Of a stretch of DNA of 5,803 nt, positions 1-5,122 are shown piece after piece (positions within the stretch are counted from its first letter, which is position 1; every line of letters begins with the position of its first letter). The stretch spans positions 1 to 5,803 of the forward strand of contig CAZRNB010000155.1 of NCBI GenBank assembly GCA_964601355.1. The letters run 5' to 3'. The stretch comes from CAZRNB01 sp964601355. Lineage in GTDB: Bacteria > Planctomycetota > Phycisphaerae > Sedimentisphaerales > Anaerobacaceae. Made by a program: the position numbers and the translations under genes. The notes beneath the pieces were generated by a model, which did not search any database, was not told the origin of the DNA, and was given only the letters and a program-made list of their open reading frames with translations.

Positions 1-32
1 AAATATCGTTTAGTATCGGAAAGGAAAGTCAA

Positions 33-395
33 ATGAACATTTATGTGGGTAATTTGTCACAAGATGTGACAGAAGATGATTTGCGTCAGGCTTTTGCGGC
101 TTTCGGCGAGGTCAGCTCAGTCAACATCATTAAAGACAAGTTTAGCGGCGAAGCCAGAGGATTCGGTTTTGTAGAAATGCCGGCCAAAGCAGAAGCTGAA
201 GCTGCGATTGCCGGCGTGAACGGTCAGGATGTAAAAGGCCGATCCATTAACGTCAATGAAGCTCGTCCCAGACCACAGAGCCGCGGACCTGGCGGCGGCG
301 GATACGGCGGACGCGGCGGCGGACGCGGCGGACGCGGTGGTTTTGGTCGCGGACGCGATGGAGAACGCGGCGGACGCGATAGACACCAGTACTGA
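33..395 (+). CDS. RRM-domain RNA-binding protein with Gly/Arg-rich tail
   Basis: Small single-stranded-RNA-binding protein of 120 residues. A single RNA recognition motif fills residues 1-78, with RNP2 as IYVGNL (3-8) and RNP1 as RGFGFVEM (42-49). The stacking aromatics Tyr4, Phe44 and Phe46 are all present. Residues 84-120 are a low-complexity tail of RGG and GGR units ending in DRHQY, a kind of tail known to add nonspecific RNA affinity. A purine-rich ribosome-binding site (GGAAAGGAAAG, 19-29) precedes the ATG. Bacterial members of this family are often abundant and linked to cold or stress responses and RNA chaperoning; that role is inferred here. The promoter would lie before the window. 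No U-tract terminator follows; a large hairpin (413-515) begins 17 bases after the stop. No functional link to the downstream etfA is evident. Confidence 0.95.
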   Translation: MNIYVGNLSQDVTEDDLRQAFAAFGEVSSVNIIKDKFSGEARGFGFVEMPAKAEAEAAIAGVNGQDVKGRSINVNEARPRPQSRGPGGGGYGGRGGGRGGRGGFGRGRDGERGGRDRHQY

Positions 396-412
396 AAAAT
401 CACCCCCGTGCT

Positions 413-515
413 TTCCTGCCCCCTGCCTTCGCGGCTCGACTGAGTTCCCCGAAGTCAGGGGTACACTTGTCCTGGCGCAAGCCATCCTGTGGGCCGCGGA
501 AGCGGGGAGCGGGAA
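413..515 (+). repeat. Long imperfect hairpin / palindromic element in the intergenic spacer
   Basis: Bases 413-434 pair with 494-515 in an imperfect stem of about 20 pairs with a few bulged bases (CGCGG 430-434 with CCGCG 494-498, continuing out to TT 413-414 with AA 514-515). Two smaller hairpins sit inside: CTGAGTTC (440-447) with GAAGTCAG (451-458), one G-G mismatch and a CCC loop; and TGGC (473-476) with GCCA (481-484) capped by GCAA, a GNRA-type tetraloop. The layout is that of a three-way junction. The stretch is clearly more GC-rich than the genes around it. No U-run follows, so it is not a normal terminator. Its outer arms closely match the palindrome at 701-745 inside etfA, which favours a dispersed repeat family over a one-off regulatory RNA. 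The strand is arbitrary. Confidence 0.7.
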
Positions 516-548
516 CGGGAACATAAAAGTCCTGAGGTTAGGATTCGC

Positions 549-1625
549 ATGATTGACGTAAATAGAAAAGGTGAGGTTTGGGTTTTTGCCGAGCAGCATA
601 ACGGGAAATTAGAGGATACTCCACTCGAATTGATGAGTAGAGCTCGCCGATTAGCTGACACGCTCGGCGTGAAATTGGCAGCCGTCCTTTTGAGCAGCGA
701 TTCCCTTGCCCCTGCGTCTCCCGACGCAAGGCGGGGCAGCGGGAAAGACCTCCCGGCAAGATTAATTCAATTCGGGGCTGATAAGGTATATGTAGCTAAA
801 CATCCGCTGCTCGGAGTCTATCAGACAAATAGCTACGCAAAGGTAATGTTCGACTTGATCCATAAATACGAGCCGCAAATAGTGCTTTATGGAGCAACAG
901 TTACCGGCAGAGACCTTGCACCTCGAATCGCAAGTGCGGCCAAAGCCGGCCTAACTGCTGACTGCACAGACCTGCAAATCGGCGATCACAAAACCGCAAA
1001 AGAGGGGAAACTTCACAAGAAGCTGCTGTTTCAGATAAGGCCTGCCTTCGGCGGAAACATCATTGCTACCATTATAAATCTCAACCGCTGGCCGCAGATG
1101 GCTACCGTCCGCGAAGGCGTAATGCCGATGCCCCATCCTGACGTGACACGCCGGGGCGAGATTATTACAGGGAATGTAAAACTATCACAGGAAGATTTGC
1201 CTCTTGAGATACTTGATGAGCACAAACGCCCAAAGAAGGTGGACCTGAAAGCAGCGAGGATAATCGTTGCCGGCGGAGCAGGCGTCGGCAGCAAAGAAAA
1301 TTTCAAGCTTGTTTGGGACCTCGCAAATTGCCTCGGCGCAGCGCCGGCTGCCTCCAGAGCAGCGGTTGACCTGGGCTTTATCGACCGCGACCATCAGGTC
1401 GGACAGACCGGCACGACGGTTCGGCCAAGCCTATATATAGCCGTCGGAATAAGCGGAGCAATCCAGCATCAGGCCGGCATGACCCAAAGCCAAAAAATCA
1501 TTGCCATCAATAGCGACCCAGAAGCACCTATATTTCAGGTCGCGCACTACAGGATAGTCGGTGACCTGAATGAAGTCGTTCCAAGGATGATAAAAGCAAT
1601 TAAATTCGTATCTCGTGAAGCGTGA
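549..1625 (+). CDS. etfA: Electron transfer flavoprotein alpha subunit (EtfA/FixB family)
   Basis: FAD-binding subunit of the EtfAB heterodimer, which takes electrons from acyl-CoA dehydrogenases and related flavoenzymes in the cytoplasm. The protein has 358 residues. Domain I opens with VWVFAEQHNGKLEDTPLEL (10-28) and includes GATVTGRDLAPRIA (115-128), GLTADCT (134-140) and RPAFGGNIIATI (164-175). The C-terminal FAD domain shows AGGAGVGSKENF (241-252), ASRAAVDLGF (268-277), QVGQTGTTVRP (283-293), YIAVGISGAIQH (296-307) and NSDPEAPIFQVAHY (321-334). I chose the ATG at 549: the 20 extra residues from an ATG at 489 come from the GC-rich hairpin and match nothing in the family, and TGAGG/TAGGA (533-543) precedes 549. 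Residues about 51-66 are an insertion relative to the usual family pattern and are encoded by a palindromic repeat. The last residues (VSREA) and the stop come from the heptamer repeat at 1609. No etfB lies beside it. Confidence 0.95.
   Translation: MIDVNRKGEVWVFAEQHNGKLEDTPLELMSRARRLADTLGVKLAAVLLSSDSLAPASPDARRGSGKDLPARLIQFGADKVYVAKHPLLGVYQTNSYAKVMFDLIHKYEPQIVLYGATVTGRDLAPRIASAAKAGLTADCTDLQIGDHKTAKEGKLHKKLLFQIRPAFGGNIIATIINLNRWPQMATVREGVMPMPHPDVTRRGEIITGNVKLSQEDLPLEILDEHKRPKKVDLKAARIIVAGGAGVGSKENFKLVWDLANCLGAAPAASRAAVDLGFIDRDHQVGQTGTTVRPSLYIAVGISGAIQHQAGMTQSQKIIAINSDPEAPIFQVAHYRIVGDLNEVVPRMIKAIKFVSREA
701..745 (+). repeat. Palindromic repeat inserted in frame within etfA
   Basis: This is a nested palindrome: TTCCC (701-705) with GGGAA (741-745), GCCCC (708-712) with GGGGC (733-737), and TGCGTC (713-718) with GACGCA (723-728) around a TCCC loop. 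Its right part, AAGGCGGGGCAGCGGGAA (728-745), matches AAGCGGGGAGCGGGAA (500-515) of the upstream intergenic hairpin except for two short indels. Its left part, TTCCCTTGCCCCTGC (701-715), matches TTTCCTGCCCCCTGC (412-426). It encodes residues about 51-66 of EtfA, where the family normally has a stretch about 13 residues shorter between the VLL strand and the DLxxxLIxxGADKVY helix and strand. The match to a known position of extra length, together with the shared arms, supports insertion of a mobile palindromic element that kept the frame. Confidence 0.72.
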
Positions 1626-1636
1626 AGCGTATCTCG
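1609..1636 (+). repeat. Left inverted arm, four heptamers (A-B-B-A)
   Basis: Four perfect heptamers in a row: TATCTCG (1609-1615), TGAAGCG (1616-1622), TGAAGCG (1623-1629) and TATCTCG (1630-1636). The arm overlaps the 3' end of etfA, giving its final codons and its TGA stop (1623-1625). The last unit can also fold locally with CGAGATA at 1646-1652 across a 9-base loop. Confidence 0.9.
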
Positions 1637-1658
1637 CTTGGAAATCGAGATATCAAAT

Positions 1659-2021
1659 ATGGTTGAAAAGATCAAGAATTTCAAAGATTTGGAGATATGG
1701 AGGAAGGGTATAGAAATTGTGAAAGATGTATACAAAACCACAGAATGTTTTCCAAAACGAGAGTTTTACGGTTTAGCCAGTCAAATGCAACGCTGTTCTA
1801 TTTCCATACCATCAAATATCGCTGAAGGTTTTAATAGATTTCATAACAAGGAATACAAGCAATTTTTGTACATAGCATTAGGTTCCTGCGCAGAGTTGGA
1901 AACGCAAATCGAGATAGCAGCAGAGCTAAAATACATTGATGAACAAAGAAAAACTTATCTGCTGGAGAAGCTTGATCATGAGTGCCGAATGCTAAGGAAC
2001 TTAATTAAGAAACTTGATTAA
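1659..2021 (+). CDS. Four-helix-bundle protein (23S rRNA intervening-sequence protein / S23 family)
   Basis: Small cytoplasmic protein of 120 residues, predicted to be all-helical and of unsettled biochemical role; relatives form pentameric four-helix bundles, and one branch (Avd) assists diversity-generating retroelements by binding nucleic acid. Family hallmarks are near the start IKNFKDLEIWRKGIEIVKDVY, then FPKREFYGLASQMQRCSISI, PSNIAEGFNR, EYKQFLYIALGSCAELETQ and a final helix ending RNLIKKLD. I prefer the ATG at 1659 because it begins just before the conserved FKDLEIW helix. A TTG at 1638 would add seven residues and has no ribosome-binding site. The site before 1659 is also weak and overlaps a small hairpin (1630-1652). 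The gene is visibly richer in A+T than etfA and lies between inverted heptamer arms. No retroelement reverse transcriptase is present in the window, so an Avd role is not supported. Confidence 0.9.
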   Translation: MVEKIKNFKDLEIWRKGIEIVKDVYKTTECFPKREFYGLASQMQRCSISIPSNIAEGFNRFHNKEYKQFLYIALGSCAELETQIEIAAELKYIDEQRKTYLLEKLDHECRMLRNLIKKLD

Positions 2022-2050
2022 GTGTATTTCGTAAAATGAGAATAAAAATA

Positions 2051-2078
2051 CGAGATACGCTTCACGAGATACGAGATA
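2051..2078 (-). repeat. Right inverted arm, four heptamers (A-A-B-A on the minus strand)
   Basis: On the plus strand the units are CGAGATA (2051-2057), CGCTTCA (2058-2064), CGAGATA (2065-2071) and CGAGATA (2072-2078). These are exact reverse complements of the two heptamers in the left arm. A degenerate unit, TATTTCG (2025-2031), lies upstream and could pair with 2051-2057. The arm ends two bases before the AAAAGGA ribosome-binding site of the acyl-CoA dehydrogenase gene. Confidence 0.9.
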
Positions 2079-2090
2079 CAAAAGGAATTT

Positions 2091-3881
2091 ATGGCTAATT
2101 TTTACAAGGACAACGACGACATACAATTTTTATTCCGGCATATTGATATGCGTAAGCTGGCTGAAATTTGCGAGGAAAGTTTTAAATTTGCATCTAAGTT
2201 CGACTATGCGCCGGCTGATACCGAAGAAGCAATTGGAAACTATAATTTAGTTCTGACCTCAATCGGGCAGCTTGCCGGTGACTTTATCGCCCCGCGTGGC
2301 GAAGATGTGGACCGACAGGGCAATACCCTCAACGAAGACGGCTCAGTGACACGGCCCAAAGGCGTTCAGGAATCTCTCGAGAAGCTCGCCCAGGCGGAAG
2401 TTATGGGTTTTATTTTGCCATATCGCTTTGGCGGCCTGAACTTTCCCAATATTATTTATTCAATGGCTATCGAGATTGTCTCACGCGCAGATGCCGCACT
2501 AATGAATATATTCGGGCTGCAGGGAATCGCAGAAACAATTAACGCATTTGCATCGGAAGAAATTAAGCAACAGTATCTACCCGAATTCGCAGCGGGCAAG
2601 GTCACAGCCGCGATGGTTCTGACGGAGCCGGACGCCGGTTCCGATTTGCAGGCGGTAAAGCTGCGGGCTTTTCAGGACAAAAACAGCAATTGGTATCTTC
2701 ACGGCGTAAAACGATTTATAACAAACGGCTGCGGCGAGATTCTGCTCGTGCTGGCACGCAGTGAGCCGGAAATAAGCGACGGACGCGGACTGAGCCTGTT
2801 CGTCTGTGACAAAGGTCCGACAGTTCACATACGCAGGCTGGAAGAAAAATTAGGTATTCACGGCTCGCCAACGTGTGAAATATTCTTTGACAATACGCCA
2901 TGTCAGATAATAGGCGAGCGACAGCGAGGACTTATCACTTATGTGATGAGCCTGATGAACGGCGCCCGCATCGGCATCGCTGCGCAATCGGTCGGCATCG
3001 CCGAAGCGGCTTTTCGAGTAGCCCGCGATTATGCAGCCGGCAGGAAACAATTCGGCGTAGTCATCGAAAAGCTGCCGGCGGTGCGTGACATGCTGATTGA
3101 TATGAAAATTGCAATTGAAGCCGGCCGGGCACTTTTGTACGAAACATCAAGAGTGGTCGATTTGGAGATTGGATACGCCAAACGGCTGGAGACAAATCCG
3201 CCGGAAGACAAAGACGAGGCTAAACAGCTGAAGAATGATGCACGAAAATATAAAAGATATGCTTCAATGCTGACGCCGATGAGCAAATATTTTTGCTCCG
3301 AGATGTGCAACAGAGTAGCTTACGATTCGATTCAGGTGCTTGGCGGCAGCGGCTATATGAAAGACTATCCTTGCGAACGGTACGCCCGCGACGCTCGGAT
3401 AACAACCATCTATGAAGGGACAAGCCAACTGCAAGTTGTGGCTGCGGTTCGCGGCGTATGCGGCGGAACCGCTGAAAATCTTGTTGCTGAGCTTTCTCAG
3501 CAAAAATTCGACGCGGAATTAAATGATCTGCTCCAAATTTTGTCCGTGGGGACCGATCAGATGAAAAAGGCCATCGCTTATGTAAAAGAAAACGGCAACG
3601 AATATATGGACCTTTATGGCAGAGGCCTGGTTGATATAGCGATTGACTTAATAAATGGTTTTTTATTGTGCGGCCAGGCCGGCACCAATGTTGATATGGA
3701 AGCAGCCGCCGAAAATGATACAAAAATCCCTATGAAAAAACGCAAGGCTATGACTGCCAGAAGATATGTCACTAAAAATACCCCCCAAATTAAAGCTTTA
3801 ACAGAAACAATCTGCGCCGGTGACAAATCAACCTTCCACCAGTATGAAGTCCTTGTCGGCCCAGTGCCGGAAGCAGGATAA
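2091..3881 (+). CDS. Acyl-CoA dehydrogenase with C-terminal extension (about 600-residue type)
   Basis: FAD-dependent enzyme that introduces a trans-2,3 double bond into an acyl-CoA and passes electrons to ETF. It has 596 residues, against about 380-400 for classic short- and medium-chain enzymes; this is the length of the group with an added C-terminal domain, which includes 3-methylmercaptopropionyl-CoA dehydrogenase (DmdC). The helical N-terminal domain covers roughly 1-165. The first family signature is VLTEPDAGSDLQA (176-188), in the beta domain. The C-terminal helical domain has AGRKQFG (316-322), QVLGGSGYMKDYP (415-427) and TIYEGTSQLQ (439-448), where Glu442 is at the usual catalytic-base position. 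The extension spans about 465-596. The start is supported by AAAAGGA at 2080-2086. The neighbouring etfA suggests a shared electron-transfer route. Substrate cannot be read from sequence. An intrinsic terminator follows. Confidence 0.94.
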   Translation: MANFYKDNDDIQFLFRHIDMRKLAEICEESFKFASKFDYAPADTEEAIGNYNLVLTSIGQLAGDFIAPRGEDVDRQGNTLNEDGSVTRPKGVQESLEKLAQAEVMGFILPYRFGGLNFPNIIYSMAIEIVSRADAALMNIFGLQGIAETINAFASEEIKQQYLPEFAAGKVTAAMVLTEPDAGSDLQAVKLRAFQDKNSNWYLHGVKRFITNGCGEILLVLARSEPEISDGRGLSLFVCDKGPTVHIRRLEEKLGIHGSPTCEIFFDNTPCQIIGERQRGLITYVMSLMNGARIGIAAQSVGIAEAAFRVARDYAAGRKQFGVVIEKLPAVRDMLIDMKIAIEAGRALLYETSRVVDLEIGYAKRLETNPPEDKDEAKQLKNDARKYKRYASMLTPMSKYFCSEMCNRVAYDSIQVLGGSGYMKDYPCERYARDARITTIYEGTSQLQVVAAVRGVCGGTAENLVAELSQQKFDAELNDLLQILSVGTDQMKKAIAYVKENGNEYMDLYGRGLVDIAIDLINGFLLCGQAGTNVDMEAAAENDTKIPMKKRKAMTARRYVTKNTPQIKALTETICAGDKSTFHQYEVLVGPVPEAG

Positions 3882-3886
3882 AATCA

Positions 3887-3916
3887 TTGTAAATTATCGA
3901 TAGTCGACTGTATAAT
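3887..3916 (+). promoter_or_regulatory. Candidate sigma-70-type promoter for the ATPase/DUF4276 pair
   Basis: TTGTAA (3887-3892; four of six bases of the -35 consensus) is followed by an 18-base spacer and a perfect TATAAT (3911-3916). The spacer holds two overlapping 8-base palindromes, TATCGATA (3895-3902) and AGTCGACT (3902-3909), which could be operator sites. Transcription would start near 3923, inside the left arm of the terminator hairpin. Box matches alone are weak evidence; the absence of other upstream boxes as good as this makes it the best candidate. Confidence 0.45.
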
Positions 3917-3917
3917 G

Positions 3918-3952
3918 AAGCCCTGGCAAAAACAGCCGGGGTTTTTTATTTT
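3918..3952 (+). terminator. Rho-independent terminator after the acyl-CoA dehydrogenase gene
   Basis: AAGCCCTGGC (3918-3927) pairs with GCCGGGGTTT (3935-3944) in a ten-pair stem with two G-T wobbles and the 7-base loop AAAAACA. A T-rich tail (TTTTTTATTTT, 3942-3952) follows directly. It lies 36 bases after the dehydrogenase stop and separates the metabolic genes from the ATPase/DUF4276 pair. Confidence 0.88.
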
Positions 3953-4015
3953 CCGGACTGGATTTGGCTGAAATAGTTTTTTCCAGAAGATATTTGACCA
4001 AAAAAGGGAAAGGAT

Positions 4016-5122
4016 ATGGGACAGGCAATAAGTAAATTAACCATCAAAGGCTACAAGTCTATTCGAAATCTTGAGGACTTTGAGCTTCGAAATCTAAATA
4101 TCTTGATTGGTCCCAATGGCTCAGGAAAAAGCAATTTCATCGATTTTTTTCGTTTGTTGAGAGCTATGATGGAGTTGTCATTGCCGAATTTGGATAGTTC
4201 TAGTCTCAAGAACTATACTAAAGATAGCGGCGGAAGTAGTGATTTACTTTTTAATGGGCCCAAAATAACGCCAAGAATTGAAGTTAAAATAATGTTTGGA
4301 AATAATGGCTATCGATTTAAACTAGCACCTACTACAGATGAAACGTTTCTTATCAATGATGAAGAAACGTACTGGGAAAAGACCGGATGGTTTGAAATTG
4401 CTTCCGGCTCATCAAGTCCAGCGTTGTTAAGTAAGCTAGTATATGGATCTGAAAGTGTGCGTAATTATATTTTAGACTCAATTAGAGAATGGAAGATTTA
4501 TCACTTCCATGATACAAGCAAATTCGCCCCCATGCGTGGTTTTAGAGAAGCTGACGATTGTGAATATTTAAGATTTGATGCTTCAAATATTGCTCCTTTT
4601 TTGCTGGATTTGCAAAACAATGAGCCTAAAGCTTATAATGAGATTGTTGAATCAATTAAATTTGTAATACCTTTTTTTGATGATTTTCTTTTAAAACCCA
4701 ATAAAAATGACAAAGTTCGGCTGCGCTGGAAGCAAAAAGGTTCTGATTACCCTTTTAAGCCCCACCATTTATCTGATGGAACAATTCGTTTTATCTGCTT
4801 GGCTACGTCTTTACTACAACCTTATCCGCCAACTACAATTTTAATCGATGAGCCGGAACTGGGATTGCATCCGTTGGCATTGGCGTTGTTGGCTGAATTG
4901 ATTAAAAAGGCTTCACTTAAAACGCAGGTTATTGTGGCTACTCAATCGGCTGGTTTGATAAGCCACTTTGATCCCAAAGATATTATCGTTGTTGAACGTA
5001 AGAATGAAGAATCTGTATTCAGGCGACTTCCCCTGGAGAAATTAAAACAATGGATTGACGATTATTCTCTCGGCGAACTTTGGGAAATGAATCTTTTGGA
5101 GGGGAGGCCGGAGAATGAATAG
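4016..5122 (+). CDS. AAA/ABC-type ATPase (AAA_21-like), probable sensor of a two-gene defence module
   Basis: Soluble SMC/RecF/OLD-like ATPase of 368 residues. It opens with ISKLTIKGYKSIRNLEDFEL (5-24), the usual N-terminal strand of this class. Walker A is GPNGSGKS (32-39). An ABC-signature-like LSDGTIRF lies at 252-259. Walker B with its D-loop is TTILIDEPELGLHP (273-286; Asp278, Glu279). A switch-region ATQSAGLISHF is at 308-318. The central part (about 55-240) is variable, as is usual when it carries sensing or oligomerisation functions. GGGAAAGGA (4006-4014) abuts the ATG. The gene overlaps the next by eight bases, so the two are very likely cotranslated. The pair is more AT-rich than etfA and the dehydrogenase, which fits horizontal acquisition. 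Similar ATPases pair with nuclease partners in OLD/Gabija and PARIS systems; the defence role is inference. Confidence 0.85.
   Translation: MGQAISKLTIKGYKSIRNLEDFELRNLNILIGPNGSGKSNFIDFFRLLRAMMELSLPNLDSSSLKNYTKDSGGSSDLLFNGPKITPRIEVKIMFGNNGYRFKLAPTTDETFLINDEETYWEKTGWFEIASGSSSPALLSKLVYGSESVRNYILDSIREWKIYHFHDTSKFAPMRGFREADDCEYLRFDASNIAPFLLDLQNNEPKAYNEIVESIKFVIPFFDDFLLKPNKNDKVRLRWKQKGSDYPFKPHHLSDGTIRFICLATSLLQPYPPTTILIDEPELGLHPLALALLAELIKKASLKTQVIVATQSAGLISHFDPKDIIVVERKNEESVFRRLPLEKLKQWIDDYSLGELWEMNLLEGRPENE

Larger units (their letters stand above)
1609..2078 (+). mobile_element. Intervening-sequence-like element: four-helix-bundle gene between inverted heptamer arms
   Basis: The two ends are inverted copies built from heptamers A = TATCTCG and B = TGAAGCG. 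The left arm (1609-1636) reads A-B-B-A. The right arm (2051-2078), read on the other strand, reads A-A-B-A. Folded together they form a 28-position stem with 24 complementary positions; the only interruption is the second unit, where B faces A. The 414-base loop is almost entirely a gene of the 23S rRNA intervening-sequence-protein family. In known 23S rRNA intervening sequences the same kind of gene lies in a loop closed by a long stem that RNase III cuts. Here the unit lies between etfA and an acyl-CoA dehydrogenase gene. Calling it an insertion is inference; the arms and gene are seen directly. Confidence 0.65.

Noticed and set aside
296..380. Tandem GGCGGACGC-like repeats at the end of the RRM gene
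   Set aside because: They are explained by codon repetition for RGG motifs and not by a separate repeat element or CRISPR.
489..548. Upstream ATG that would extend EtfA by 20 residues
   Set aside because: The added residues are encoded by the right arm of the hairpin and the spacer, are charged low-complexity sequence, and do not match EtfA N-termini.
256..552. Plus-strand open frame rich in Ala and Asp overlapping the RRM tail
   Set aside because: It is the shifted reading of the GGC/GAC-rich RGG-coding repeats and runs on through the intergenic hairpin; no domain or ribosome-binding site supports it.
117..599. Long minus-strand open frame across the RRM gene, the spacer and the start of etfA
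   Set aside because: It is antisense to two well-supported genes and is kept open by GC-rich low-complexity DNA and the hairpin repeat; its translation has no recognisable domain.
1269..1284. EtfA GGAGVG where many ETF alpha subunits have GGRG
   Set aside because: Variation at this position seems familiar among ETF alpha subunits of anaerobic bacteria, and all other FAD-domain blocks are intact, so I do not treat it as loss of function.
1659..2021. Four-helix-bundle gene as the accessory protein (Avd) of a diversity-generating retroelement
   Set aside because: No reverse transcriptase, template repeat or variable repeat is present in the window, and the sequence fits the general S23/intervening-sequence family.
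1609..2078. CRISPR array or classical insertion sequence
   Set aside because: The heptamers have no spacers between them, and no transposase gene lies between the arms; the only gene is the four-helix-bundle protein.
3029..3723. Minus-strand open frames opposite the acyl-CoA dehydrogenase gene
   Set aside because: They are shadows of a strongly conserved coding frame; their translations show no recognisable family.
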